Made by a program: the position numbers and the translations under genes
The notes under the pieces: model-generated
What the model was told of the DNA's origin: nothing
Databases searched by the model: none
What the model saw: the letters and a program-made list of their open reading frames with translations, nothing else
In this document: piece by piece, positions 52,523 through 61,625 of the stretch
How positions within the stretch are numbered: position 1 is the first letter of the stretch
Layout: every line of letters starts with the position of its first letter
NCBI GenBank assembly: GCA_030425385.1
Contig: JAUIAH010000006.1
Coordinates: 62,001 to 126,000 of the forward strand
Source: Verrucomicrobiia bacterium
Lineage (GTDB): Bacteria; Verrucomicrobiota; Verrucomicrobiia; Verrucomicrobiales; DEV007
Reading direction: 5' to 3'
Length of the DNA: 64,000 nucleotides

Positions 52523-52648
52523 ATTAGATCTCTATTCAGATCCGGCCAAGGCGAGGTGGATGGCAATGGCTGCCCCCCCACTGCCCCACACCATCTCATG
52601 GAGTGGAGCGCCAAGCTAAAGAAGTCCCCTGCGCTTCCCAACCTTGGC

Positions 52649-53026
52649 CTAGTCTGACCAGCGAAGCGCTCCTTTCTTCAACGCATACAGGTAGGCAAGG
52701 AACAGGATTCCGACAAACCCTAGCATGCTGTAGAAGGCTACCCACACGCCGTCGCGGACGAACTCCTGAAAGGACACGGCCCATGGGTAGAGAAAGACGA
52801 CCTCGATGTCGAAGATGACGAAGAGCATCGCGACGAGGTAGAATTTCACGCTGAATCGTGGCTGCGTCTCACCGATCGGCAGCATCCCGCACTCATAAGC
52901 CTGATCCTTGACCTCAGATCGCTGTTGAGCCGTCTTGCCGAGGACGACGCTAATAAGGAGGGTCACCGCGGCGAAGCCTCCTGCGATGAGAAACTGGACG
53001 AGAATCGGCAGGTAATCCGTGTTCAT
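52649..53026 (-). CDS. nuoA: NADH-quinone oxidoreductase subunit A (orphan)
   Basis: The protein has 125 residues from ATG 53026. It shows three membrane helices, and the family motifs YECGMLPIG and FSVKFYLVAMLFVIFDIEVV are intact. NuoA is a membrane subunit of complex I near the quinone site. No nuoB or other nuo gene follows; instead the converging citrate synthase gene lies next. The gene is therefore separated from any nuo operon in this window. A long palindrome lies just upstream. Confidence 0.95.
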   Translation of the reverse strand: MNTDYLPILVQFLIAGGFAAVTLLISVVLGKTAQQRSEVKDQAYECGMLPIGETQPRFSVKFYLVAMLFVIFDIEVVFLYPWAVSFQEFVRDGVWVAFYSMLGFVGILFLAYLYALKKGALRWSD

Positions 53027-53038
53027 AGAAATAAGAAA

Positions 53039-53094
53039 AGCACTTAATCCAGAGACGTCCCTGCCTTTCCAGGGACGACTCAAGATTAAGTGCT
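53039..53094. repeat. 56-bp nested palindrome upstream of nuoA
   Basis: Outer arms AGCACTTAATC (53039-53049) and GATTAAGTGCT (53084-53094) are perfect over 11 bp. Inside them an 8-bp stem CGTCCCTG/CAGGGACG (53056-53063 and 53070-53077) closes a 6-base loop. The hairpin ends 12 bases before the nuoA start. It could be a terminator of the upstream minus-strand gene or a leader structure controlling nuoA. Confidence 0.85.
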
Positions 53095-53208
53095 GTTAAG
53101 AGGAAATCACCGCCGCGTCAACCCGGAAGGTGGGTGCGACAGTGATGCTCGGCGGGTCCGATGGAGAACGTGCCGAGCTGTGGGAGGATCTCGGGTATCC
53201 GATGACCT

Positions 53209-53538
53209 CTACGACGCCGCCTTCTGCTGGAGCTTCTCCGCTTGAGCGGCGAGATACTCACTAGAGGCCTCGTGGATCCGATCCGTGCCGCGATACTTGC
53301 GCCCTTCTTTCTCCACTAAACCGCGGGTGACCAAGTTCTGGAGCTTTTCGTAAGCGCGCAGGCGAAGCATCTCTTCGCCACCGCTAACAGCATTCTTCTC
53401 CTTGAGGTTCTCGTAAACCGACTCAAACAGTCCGTTGAATGGCAGAAACTCGTCGTTACCCTTCATCACATTGACGATTTCGTCTGTGACATGATCAGGG
53501 ATCCGACGAGAGAAACGGGTTCTTCTAGTTGTAGCCAT
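53209..53538 (-). CDS. Small basic protein of unknown function, winged-helix-like
   Basis: The protein has 109 residues. The N-terminus is Arg-rich (MATTRRTRFSRRIPDHVTDE). The body is helical, with RLRAYEKLQNLVTRGLVEKE resembling a winged-helix recognition segment followed by a short wing (GRKYRGTDRI), and it ends AQAEKLQQKAAS. It looks DNA- or RNA-binding, but no family is assigned. It is a stand-alone gene, with a long gene-free interval upstream. Confidence 0.65.
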   Translation of the reverse strand: MATTRRTRFSRRIPDHVTDEIVNVMKGNDEFLPFNGLFESVYENLKEKNAVSGGEEMLRLRAYEKLQNLVTRGLVEKEGRKYRGTDRIHEASSEYLAAQAEKLQQKAAS

Positions 53539-54207
53539 AGGACTTACAGCCTACCACAGAAACACGGTAAATGCGAGCCCTTTTGATCTTCGTGATCGCT
53601 TGTGAGAGAGTCACGTTTGCAAAAGTTCTCTAAAATTCGTGATTCCTTAAATGTTGCGGCCTGGCGTGAAGCTACTCCGCCGCCCTCCCTGCCGGGACTG
53701 GGATGAGTAATTAGGGCCTCATTGCTGCCGATGCCCACTAGCTATGCGCCGGGGAAAACCTTCAAGCAGAATCAATGATCCGTCCACGGGGCTGACAAAG
53801 TTGTCCTACGAAATTGTTTGGATGAGGAGGGTAATTTTAAAGAATTAACGAATGGTCACCCTAGGTGAGAGGGCGTTTCAAGCCCGCCGACTCTTAATTA
53901 TCAAGAAATCTTAGGAGCCTCCACCTTCCCAAACCGACTTTTTAAGCTTGATTTATCGTTGAATTAACATATTTATTTAAAAATACCATAAACCCAACAA
54001 TGAAGACATCGCCCCGCTCCTGATTTCTTCTCAAAAAGACTAGACCAAATCACAAGTGAGACACAGAATAGCAACGCCTCCGGAAAAGAAAGATTTACAA
54101 ATTGTTAATCAAGCCAATTATAATCACTCCTAATATCCCGGCGGAAATACTTTTGTCAGGTGATCCATGATTACTGCTAATTTCAATAATTCGAACGAGT
54201 CACGCTA
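53539..54207. other. Long AT-rich gene-free interval
   Basis: These 669 bases contain no credible gene. The left part (to about 53760) has normal composition. The right part (about 53830-54200) is strongly AT-rich, with runs such as TTAATTATC and TTTATTTAAAAATACC. One small hairpin GGGCGTTTCAAGCCC lies near 53870. A regulatory region, an unannotated small RNA or decayed DNA is possible. The right end carries a good promoter for marR. Confidence 0.5.
54094..54124 (+). promoter_or_regulatory. Likely marR promoter
   Basis: TTTACA (54094-54099) and the exact consensus TATAAT (54119-54124) are separated by 19 bases, 84 bases before the marR start. MarR-type repressors often bind near their own promoters; I did not find a clear palindromic operator here. 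Confidence 0.55.
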
Positions 54208-54684
54208 ATGTCTATGCAGGTACTGACAGATGAGCAGGAGGCTGTGCGTCGTGATGCCGGTAAACTCGCCGATTTCATCATGTTCACGCAACGCTCCTTC
54301 CTCCTGAATCTTTCGAAGGAGCTCAACAAAGGAAACGTATCCTTCGCCCAATTCTTCCTACTGGGATACCTCGCCAACGAGGACTATCTCACGATGACGA
54401 GCATCTCTAAGAAGATGGGTCACTCCACCGCTGCGGCCACGGGCCTGGTGGATCGCTTGGAGAAGCTTGGATACGTTCAACGACTTCACGCCTCTGATGA
54501 CCGCCGCAAGGTGATGGTGCAGATCACGCGGAAGGGCATCGATCTGGTGAATCGGATGCGCGAAGACATCGTCGGCAATTTGGTCGATCTCATGTCCAAT
54601 CTCGACCAGACCGAGAAGGAAAGTTTCATTGATACCTACGGCAAGCTTTCGGATTCGTTTGCCGATCTGGGTGCCGCACGCTAA
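54208..54684 (+). CDS. MarR-family transcriptional regulator
   Basis: The protein has 158 residues. The winged helix is clear: TMTSISKKMGHSTAAATGLV forms the recognition region and VQRLHASDDRRKVMVQITRK the wing with the conserved D-x-R. Long helices at both ends form the dimer. It probably represses genes in response to a small ligand. The pgeF-like gene follows 12 bases downstream and could be in the same transcript, but the target is unknown. Confidence 0.93.
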   Translation: MSMQVLTDEQEAVRRDAGKLADFIMFTQRSFLLNLSKELNKGNVSFAQFFLLGYLANEDYLTMTSISKKMGHSTAAATGLVDRLEKLGYVQRLHASDDRRKVMVQITRKGIDLVNRMREDIVGNLVDLMSNLDQTEKESFIDTYGKLSDSFADLGAAR

Positions 54685-54696
54685 GAGCGTCGGCAG

Positions 54697-55371
54697 ATGC
54701 CTTCAGGTTCTCTTCTTTCCAATCACGCTTTGAACGCATGTGCCGGGCTGGCACATGCGTTTGTGTGTCGGGCCCCAGAGATCGATACCGATACTCTCGA
54801 AAAGGCGGAGGCGATCAACCGTCTGAAGCCTCACTTTCACCAAGCAGCGAAGCACTTGGGGTTCGACTGGAATCAGGTCCAGACGGCGGAGCAGACGCAT
54901 GGCAATGCGGTCGCTATTGTGGAATCGGCTGAGGGGGGCGATCACCCGATCCCCATCGTGGATGGTCTAATGACGCAACAGATGGGTGTCCTCTTGGCCA
55001 TCATGGTCGCAGATTGCTGCGCGGTCTCAATTGTCGACTCGGAGACAAGAAGTGTCGCCCTGCTCCACTCGGGTAAGAAAGGCACGGAGACAAACATCAC
55101 CGGCAAGGCCATTGAGATGATGGAGACCAGGTTCGGCAGTCAAGCAGCTGATTTGGTGGTGAATCTGAGCCCTTGTATCAGGCCGCCGCACTACGAGGTC
55201 GACATTGCCAAGATGATCGCCGATCAGGCACGGAAGGCCGGCGTGCCATCTTCGCAAATCCACGACGAGGGTCACTGTACCTTCGCGGATCGCGAGCGAT
55301 TCTATTCGTATCGCCGGGAGAAAGGACGGACTGGGCGCATGCTCGCATTGTTAGGCTATTCCGACCGATGA
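54697..55371 (+). CDS. PgeF/YfiH-family protein (purine nucleoside phosphorylase, formerly laccase-domain)
   Basis: The protein has 224 residues. The zinc-site His/Cys/His positions are present in EQTHGNAV, ADCCAVS and LLHSGKKG. The usual H-A-G-W-R-G is H-S-G-K-K-G here, a deviation near the active site. LSPCIRPPHYEVD follows. Family members act on adenosine and other nucleosides, and one has been linked to peptidoglycan editing. Its stop overlaps the ispE start (ATGA). Confidence 0.85.
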   Translation: MPSGSLLSNHALNACAGLAHAFVCRAPEIDTDTLEKAEAINRLKPHFHQAAKHLGFDWNQVQTAEQTHGNAVAIVESAEGGDHPIPIVDGLMTQQMGVLLAIMVADCCAVSIVDSETRSVALLHSGKKGTETNITGKAIEMMETRFGSQAADLVVNLSPCIRPPHYEVDIAKMIADQARKAGVPSSQIHDEGHCTFADRERFYSYRREKGRTGRMLALLGYSDR

Positions 55372-56192
55372 ATCTCACCCTCCATGCCCCAGCGAAGATT
55401 AATCTCAGTCTTCGGATCCTGGGTAGACGCGAAGATGGCTTCCATGAATTGGAAACCCTCATGGTTCCCGTGCCGAACCTCTACGACACGCTTGCGTTTA
55501 CTCGGACGAACGATGAAGCCGCATTCAGCTGCTCGCGAACCGATCTCTCCGGGAGCGACAATCTGGTGGTGCGGGCCATTCGCCTTCTAGAGGACGCCAC
55601 CGGCAAGCCCCTTCCCCTTCGAATCCATTTGGACAAGCAGATTCCCTCAGGTGCTGGACTGGGAGGTGGAAGCAGTGATGCGGCAGCGACCCTGCAAGCG
55701 GTGAATCAGCTCTACGATTTGAATCTCCCTGATAAAACGCTTCACACGGTCGCATCGGAACTGGGGTCGGACGTGCCATTCTTTCTGCAAACAGGGGCTT
55801 GCTGGTGCCGAGGGCGTGGCGAGCAACTCGAGCCCATCGATTTCCCCCACGAGCTGAACATTCTCCTGCTCCGTCACGCCATCGACATCCCCACGCCTTG
55901 GGCTTATCAGCAGTGGGCGGAGTCGCGGGAACGCCCCGAATTTCCCTACGCGCCTCAGCCCATGCCCTGGGGCGAAATTGTCAATGACCTTGAGCGTCCA
56001 ACTTTCCAGAAAGTGCTGATCCTTGGGCACACCAAACGCTGGCTCCTCGAACAGCCCGAAGTTGAAGCAGCAGCCATGACGGGATCCGGATCCGCCCTCT
56101 TTGCCCTCCTCAAAGAGTCCAACACCGAAGCGAGACAACAATTGACCCACCGGGCACGCACCCACTACGGGGAATCTTTGTGGGTTTGTTAG
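55368..56192 (+). CDS. ispE: 4-diphosphocytidyl-2-C-methyl-D-erythritol kinase
   Basis: The protein has 274 residues from ATG 55368, chosen because it overlaps the previous stop and opens the conserved LHAPAKINLSLRILGRRED. The GHMP ATP loop is IPSGAGLGGGSSDAA (about 92), and MTGSGSALFAL is the third motif. It phosphorylates CDP-methylerythritol in the MEP route to isoprenoids, so the host uses that pathway. Confidence 0.96.
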   Translation: MNLTLHAPAKINLSLRILGRREDGFHELETLMVPVPNLYDTLAFTRTNDEAAFSCSRTDLSGSDNLVVRAIRLLEDATGKPLPLRIHLDKQIPSGAGLGGGSSDAAATLQAVNQLYDLNLPDKTLHTVASELGSDVPFFLQTGACWCRGRGEQLEPIDFPHELNILLLRHAIDIPTPWAYQQWAESRERPEFPYAPQPMPWGEIVNDLERPTFQKVLILGHTKRWLLEQPEVEAAAMTGSGSALFALLKESNTEARQQLTHRARTHYGESLWVC

Positions 56193-56256
56193 TTCCGCGC
56201 AAACGCCTGCTTTCTCATTGATCCCCCTTCAGATCGCTCATAGTTTCCCCCCATCG

Positions 56257-57906
56257 ATGCGTTGCTCATACACTTCCTTCGTCCCTATCATCTTCCTGGC
56301 GCTCTGCGGTTGCCTGGTTTCCTGTAACAAGGAGTCTCGCGTCGATTGGGCTATTCGGAACAAGATTCTCCTCCTAGGCAATGGTTCAGAGCCCAAGGCG
56401 CTCGATCCCCATCTTGTCAGTAGCGTGGGTGACAGCAATATCCTCCGGTCTCTCTTCGAAGGGCTCGTCACTTATCATCCTACCGATGATAGCCAGAATG
56501 CCCCCGGGGTCGCTGAGCGTTGGGAGTCAAATGAGGACTACACGGTGTGGACCTTCTACTTCCGTGACAACGCGAAATGGTCCAATGGCGATCCGGTCAC
56601 GCCACGAGATTTCGTCTATGCCTACCGCCGAATACTATCCCCTGACATGCTGTCGCCATATGCCAGCATGCTTTATTTCCTCAAGAACGGAAAGCAATTC
56701 AATGAAGGAACACTGACAGATTTCTCACAGGTCGGAGTGAAGGCACTGGATGATCGCACCTTAGAGTGCACGCTAGAACAGCCCACCGCCTTCTTTCCTC
56801 AGGTAGTGAAACATACGACTTGGTATCCGGTGCACCCTGCCACCATCGAGGCGTTTGGAAAGAATGACGATGGGCTGGATCCTATGACGATGCAATTCAC
56901 GCTGTGGCAGCGACCTGGCAATCATGTTGGGAATGGCGCCTTCAAGTTAAAGTCCTGGGTCATCAATAAGTCGGTCGTGGTCGAGCCCAACCCCAACTAT
57001 TGGGATGCCGATCAGGTGAAACTCAAGGAAATCCGTTTCTATCCGATTCCGAGCGAATTTAGTGAAGAGCGTGCGTATCGCGACGGACAAGTTCACTATA
57101 CGTATACGATGCCTCCCAATATGATTGATTGGTATCGCAAGAACGACCCCAAGCATCTCAGGCTTGATCCGTATCTGGGTGTCTACTACTACAAATTCAA
57201 TCTCAATAAGCCGCCACTAGATAATCCAAAGCTGAGAAAGGCATTAGCTCTCGCTATTGATCGTCAAAAGATTGTTGAGAACGTTACATTGGGCGGGCAA
57301 GAGCCTGCTTACGCCTTGAGCCCACCGATCAAAGGGCTCTATCAACCGCCCAAGATTGTCGAATATGATCCCGACAAGGCTCGCCAACTCATGGCCGAGG
57401 CTGGTTATCCCAATGGGGAAGGCTTGCCGCGATTGGAACTTCTCTTCAACACGCAAGATACTCACCGAGCCATTGCGGAAACGATTCAGGACATGTGGAA
57501 GAAGGAGCTCGGCGTTACTAACATTGGCCTGTTAAACCAAGAATGGAAAGTGTATCAGTCAACGCTTCATGAAATGAAGTATGAGATTGCCCGCCACGCA
57601 TGGATCGGCGATTACGTCGACCCGACGACCTTTCTCGACATGTTTCGGACGGGTGATAGCAATAATGAGACGGGATGGAGCAGTCCCGAATATGATCAGC
57701 TTTTGAAGGATGCGGCCCTCGCTCCCACAGCGGAGGCGCGAGTCCAGATCTTGCAGGAGGCAGAGAAGATTCTCCTGACGGAATTACCCATCATTCCCTT
57801 GTATTGGTATACGCGCACGACCTTGGTTCATCCAGCCATGCAGCATTGGGAGCCCCTCCTTCTCGACAATCACCCTTACAAGTACGTCGACTTGATCGCG
57901 AATTGA
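56257..57906 (+). CDS. oppA: Oligopeptide ABC transporter substrate-binding lipoprotein
   Basis: The protein has 549 residues from ATG 56257; an earlier TTG is less likely. The signal ends in lipobox LVSC (about 23). The family-5 binding fold is clear: EPKALDPHLVSSVGDSNILR, WTFYFRDNAKWSNGDPVTPRDF and NGAFKLKSWVINKSVVVEPN. It captures peptides and hands them to the OppBC channel. The first of five transporter genes; oppB follows 27 bases later. Confidence 0.95.
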   Translation: MRCSYTSFVPIIFLALCGCLVSCNKESRVDWAIRNKILLLGNGSEPKALDPHLVSSVGDSNILRSLFEGLVTYHPTDDSQNAPGVAERWESNEDYTVWTFYFRDNAKWSNGDPVTPRDFVYAYRRILSPDMLSPYASMLYFLKNGKQFNEGTLTDFSQVGVKALDDRTLECTLEQPTAFFPQVVKHTTWYPVHPATIEAFGKNDDGLDPMTMQFTLWQRPGNHVGNGAFKLKSWVINKSVVVEPNPNYWDADQVKLKEIRFYPIPSEFSEERAYRDGQVHYTYTMPPNMIDWYRKNDPKHLRLDPYLGVYYYKFNLNKPPLDNPKLRKALALAIDRQKIVENVTLGGQEPAYALSPPIKGLYQPPKIVEYDPDKARQLMAEAGYPNGEGLPRLELLFNTQDTHRAIAETIQDMWKKELGVTNIGLLNQEWKVYQSTLHEMKYEIARHAWIGDYVDPTTFLDMFRTGDSNNETGWSSPEYDQLLKDAALAPTAEARVQILQEAEKILLTELPIIPLYWYTRTTLVHPAMQHWEPLLLDNHPYKYVDLIAN

Positions 57907-57933
57907 TTCGCTGGATTCACCGATTTCTGAACC

Positions 57934-58872
57934 ATGGGCCGATTCATTATTTCTCGCACGCTGCAAGCGATTGTCGTTCTCTTCAGCATCCTCACCATCA
58001 CCTTCTTTCTCACCCGCATGGCTCCTGGAAACCCATTCCAGGAGGACAAGGCTATTCCCCCTCACATCCTCGCCAAGATGGATGCTTACTGGGGGCGGGA
58101 TCAGCCGGTGATGATTCAGTATTTCAAACAGATGGGAAATTTCCTCCGTTGGGATCTTGGCCCCTCTTTCGGTAACAAGGGATTTACCGTGAATGAGGTC
58201 ATTGCCATGGCCTTCCCAGTGTCATTCATGATTGGGTGTGCGGGTCTAGTGTTTGCCTTGGTCATTGGGATTCCCATTGGCGTACTCTCCGCTGTGAAGC
58301 GTAATACAGGGACCGACTATTCGCTCATGTCGCTAGCCCTTATTGGCATTTGTTTGCCGACATTTGTGATAGGGCCACTTTTATCGATCCTCCTCGGAAT
58401 TAAGCTTAATTGGTTTCCTGCTCTAGGATGGGAGAATCCAAAGGTGAATTGGATCCTTCCTGGACTCACTCTCGGTCTCTTCTACGGCGCTTACTTTGCT
58501 AGACTCACGCGAGCTGGCATGTTGGAGACTCTTTCTCAAGACTATATTCGAACAGCGCGTTCGAAAGGACTTTCAGAGACTCGAGTGGTACTCATGCACG
58601 CCCTCAAGGGTGGCCTGGTTCCGGTGGTCGGGTTCATCGGTCCAGCGGTGGCCGCTCTGATTGGTGGCTCGTTTGTCATGGAGACGGTTTTCCAACTTCC
58701 TGGCCTCGGAACGCACTTCATACGGGCGGTGACCAATCGCGATACACCTCTTCTACTAGGGTCGGTCTTCACTTTTGGAGCTCTCATTCTTCTTACCAAC
58801 TTGCTGTCAGATATCCTCTTGGCCTGGCTCGATCCGCGACAGCAGAAATCGAGTAGCCGAGCAGAAGCTTAG
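57934..58872 (+). CDS. oppB: Oligopeptide ABC transporter permease OppB
   Basis: The protein has 312 residues with about six membrane segments. The start MGRFIISRTLQAIVVLFSIL is typical, and the EAA loop that contacts the ATPase reads YIRTARSKGLSETRVVLMHA (about 202). It forms half of the peptide channel with OppC, which begins 10 bases later. Confidence 0.96.
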   Translation: MGRFIISRTLQAIVVLFSILTITFFLTRMAPGNPFQEDKAIPPHILAKMDAYWGRDQPVMIQYFKQMGNFLRWDLGPSFGNKGFTVNEVIAMAFPVSFMIGCAGLVFALVIGIPIGVLSAVKRNTGTDYSLMSLALIGICLPTFVIGPLLSILLGIKLNWFPALGWENPKVNWILPGLTLGLFYGAYFARLTRAGMLETLSQDYIRTARSKGLSETRVVLMHALKGGLVPVVGFIGPAVAALIGGSFVMETVFQLPGLGTHFIRAVTNRDTPLLLGSVFTFGALILLTNLLSDILLAWLDPRQQKSSSRAEA

Positions 58873-58882
58873 AATCAACGCC

Positions 58883-59818
58883 ATGGATACCACGATTGAT
58901 CACATTGAGAAAGGCTCATCGCTCGGGCGAGACGCATGGCTGCGGTTAAAGAAGAATAAACTCGCGATGGTGAGTTTGGTTGTCTTCATCTTCATTGCGC
59001 TTCTTTGTTTCATTGGGCCGTTCTTTGGAGTGCAGGATCCGACAACGACTCATTTGGATGCGAAGTCACAGCCTCCGAATAAGGACTTTCTACTCGGTTC
59101 AGAACATCTAGGGCGCGACATTCTTTCACGAATTCTCTATGGGGGGCAAGTGAGTCTGATTGTGGGGTTTATCGCCACGTTTGTCTCACTCGTCATCGGT
59201 GTTTCCTACGGAGCGATTGCGGGCTATGTAGGTGGCAAAGTGGATGCCGTGATGATGCGGATCGTTGATGTGCTTTATGCGCTGCCTTTCATGCTGATTG
59301 TCATCATCTTGACCGCCCTGTTTAGTGATTCTCTGGCAGATGTTGAAATCTTGCAAAGCCTCAAAGAGAAATCGAAAGTGTTCGAACCCGACCTTCTCTT
59401 GCTCTTCTTTGCGATTGGCTTTGTAGAATGGCTTACGATGGCGCGTATTGTTCGCAGCCAAATCATCACTCTTAAGAAGCAAGAATTTGTGGAAGCGGCT
59501 GTTTCCCTGGGTTTGAGCCATCCTCGGATCATCTTCCGCCATCTTATTCCCAACACCTTGGGATCGATTATTGTCTACACCACGCTCACGGTCCCTGCCG
59601 TGATGCGCCTGGAGGCCGTGCTCAGTTTTCTCGGTTTAGGCGTGAAGCCTCCCAATAGTTCTTGGGGCTCTCTCATCAAAGAGGGTGCTGATCGCATGTA
59701 TAGTGATCCGTGGCTGCTCGTCTTTCCGGCCCTATTCTTTTCCGTTACGATCTTCTCTCTCAACTTCCTAGGTGACGGTCTGAGAGACGCCTTGGATCCC
59801 AAGACGTCGAAGGATTAA
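58883..59818 (+). CDS. oppC: Oligopeptide ABC transporter permease OppC
   Basis: The protein has 311 residues from ATG 58883; the frame is open further upstream inside oppB. HLGRDILSRILYGGQVSLIV is the family motif, and QEFVEAAVSLGLSHPRIIFR is the EAA loop. An enlarged loop of about 27 residues (DSLADVEILQSLKEKSKVFE) separates two membrane segments, longer than in the E. coli protein. It pairs with OppB. Confidence 0.95.
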   Translation: MDTTIDHIEKGSSLGRDAWLRLKKNKLAMVSLVVFIFIALLCFIGPFFGVQDPTTTHLDAKSQPPNKDFLLGSEHLGRDILSRILYGGQVSLIVGFIATFVSLVIGVSYGAIAGYVGGKVDAVMMRIVDVLYALPFMLIVIILTALFSDSLADVEILQSLKEKSKVFEPDLLLLFFAIGFVEWLTMARIVRSQIITLKKQEFVEAAVSLGLSHPRIIFRHLIPNTLGSIIVYTTLTVPAVMRLEAVLSFLGLGVKPPNSSWGSLIKEGADRMYSDPWLLVFPALFFSVTIFSLNFLGDGLRDALDPKTSKD

Positions 59819-59849
59819 ACGCTCACTCTGAATATCCAACTCGGAAATC

Positions 59850-60833
59850 ATGCTCCAAGTAGAAGATCTCAAAACATATTTCCATACCCGCGATGGGATT
59901 GTCCGGGCGGTCGATGGCGTGTCGTTCTCTCTCGAGAAGGGCCAGACGATGGGCATTGTTGGTGAATCTGGCAGTGGCAAGTCGGTGACTTGTTATAGCT
60001 TACTCGGATTGATACCGATGCCTCCTGGAAAAATTGAAGGCGGACGAGCGCTCTTTGGCGAGCTTGATCTTTTAAAGGCTTCCGAGGAGGAGTTGCGGCA
60101 CGTGCGTGGCAAGAAGATCTCCATGATTTTTCAGGATCCCATGACGTCGCTGAATCCCTACTTGCGAATCAGTACGCAGCTCATCGAGCCGCTGATGGTT
60201 CATGAGCATTTGGATAAGAAAGCGGCTCTTCATCGAGCCATCGAATCCCTGGAAGAGGTGGGCATTCCCGATGCCAGTTCGCGGATTCGAAGTTATCCCC
60301 ATGAGTTTTCAGGGGGGATGCGACAGCGCGTGATGATTGCGATGGCATTGATCACCAAGCCGGAAATCCTAATCGCAGACGAACCCACCACGGCCCTGGA
60401 TGTGACGGTGCAGAAGGAAGTCCTGGATTTGATCAAAGAACGGCAAGAATCGTTGGGGACAGCGGTGATCTTCATCACTCATGACCTGGCCGTGGTCTCG
60501 AATGTATGTGACGAAGTGAATGTGATGTATGCCGGAAAGATCGTGGAAAGCGCTCCCACCGCACAGCTATTCAAACACCCGGAACATCCCTATACAAAAG
60601 CGCTCCAGCGTTCCATCCCCGCCATGCAGAAGAAGGGAGAGCCTCTTTATACCATTGAAGGTCTTCCACCCGATCTGACCAGGCCGATGCCTGGGTGCAG
60701 CTTTGCTCCAAGGTGCGATTATGCAACAGAAGCCTGCCAAACGACGTCACCTGTATTGAAGGAAACAGCGCATGCCGAGCACCTCACCGCGTGCACGCGT
60801 CGCCAACTTGGAGAAATTGAACTCGAATCCTAA
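59850..60833 (+). CDS. oppD: Oligopeptide ABC transporter ATPase OppD
   Basis: The protein has 327 residues. Walker A GESGSGKSVT (about 39), signature FSGGMRQRV (about 155) and Walker B LIADEPTTALD are intact. The C-terminal oligopeptide-transporter segment with PMPGCSFAPRC carries conserved cysteines. It powers peptide import with OppF, which starts 4 bases later. Confidence 0.96.
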   Translation: MLQVEDLKTYFHTRDGIVRAVDGVSFSLEKGQTMGIVGESGSGKSVTCYSLLGLIPMPPGKIEGGRALFGELDLLKASEEELRHVRGKKISMIFQDPMTSLNPYLRISTQLIEPLMVHEHLDKKAALHRAIESLEEVGIPDASSRIRSYPHEFSGGMRQRVMIAMALITKPEILIADEPTTALDVTVQKEVLDLIKERQESLGTAVIFITHDLAVVSNVCDEVNVMYAGKIVESAPTAQLFKHPEHPYTKALQRSIPAMQKKGEPLYTIEGLPPDLTRPMPGCSFAPRCDYATEACQTTSPVLKETAHAEHLTACTRRQLGEIELES

Positions 60834-60837
60834 CATC

Positions 60838-61605
60838 ATGCTGCGCGTCGAGAATCTTTGCACCTATTTCCATACCAAAGGCCAGGTCATTCGTGCCGTG
60901 GATGATGTCACGTTTGAAGTGGCTAAAGGCGAAATCCTTGGGCTTGTGGGCGAATCGGGTTGTGGGAAATCGACCTTGAGTCGGACGATCATGCAATTGC
61001 TTCCCCCGACGAGCGGGAAGATCTTTCTTCAGGAGCGCGATTTGAGTGGATTGACTCCCGCGCAAGTCCGCGAAGAGCGGCTCAATTTCCAAATGGTCTT
61101 TCAAGATCCTTATGCGTCTTTGAATCCTCGTATGACTGTCTTCACGACCCTAGCGGAAGCCTTGAAACGACGTCATCCAGATCTGAAAGGTGATGAGCTT
61201 AGCAAGCGTGTTGGTGCCCTGATGGAGAAGGTAGGGCTTGCTCCTCGTTTCATGAAGAAATACCCGCACGAGTTCAGTGGCGGTCAACGTCAACGGATTG
61301 CCATCGCTCGGGCTCTGGCACCCGAGCCGAAGCTCATGATCGCGGATGAGCCGGTGAGTGCTCTGGACGTGTCGATTCAAAGTCAGATCCTCAATCTTCT
61401 TATGAATCTGGTGAAAGAACTCGACCTCACCATGATCTTTATTTCTCATGACCTCTCAGTCGTTCATTACATCGCCGATCGCATTGCGGTGATGCGGAAA
61501 GGGAAACTTGTGGAAATGGCAGCCGCTGATGACGTGATGGAGCGCGCGCAACACGATTACACCAAGACCCTACTCGCGGCCATTCCCCACGTGGTGCGCC
61601 GGTAA
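60838..61605 (+). CDS. oppF: Oligopeptide ABC transporter ATPase OppF, C-terminally short
   Basis: The protein has 255 residues from ATG 60838. Walker A GESGCGKSTL, signature FSGGQRQRI and Walker B MIADEPVSALD are intact. It ends right after the ATPase core (DYTKTLLAAIPHVVRR). The C-terminal oligopeptide module with the Cys-rich P-G-C motif, present in OppD, is absent, making it shorter than the usual 310-330 residues. Confidence 0.94.
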   Translation: MLRVENLCTYFHTKGQVIRAVDDVTFEVAKGEILGLVGESGCGKSTLSRTIMQLLPPTSGKIFLQERDLSGLTPAQVREERLNFQMVFQDPYASLNPRMTVFTTLAEALKRRHPDLKGDELSKRVGALMEKVGLAPRFMKKYPHEFSGGQRQRIAIARALAPEPKLMIADEPVSALDVSIQSQILNLLMNLVKELDLTMIFISHDLSVVHYIADRIAVMRKGKLVEMAAADDVMERAQHDYTKTLLAAIPHVVRR

Positions 61606-61625
61606 AGAGAACAAGGATATCAAAG

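Noticed and set aside
53544-53738. 64-residue minus-strand ORF
   Set aside because: No coding signature and no ribosome binding site; it lies in the intergenic interval.
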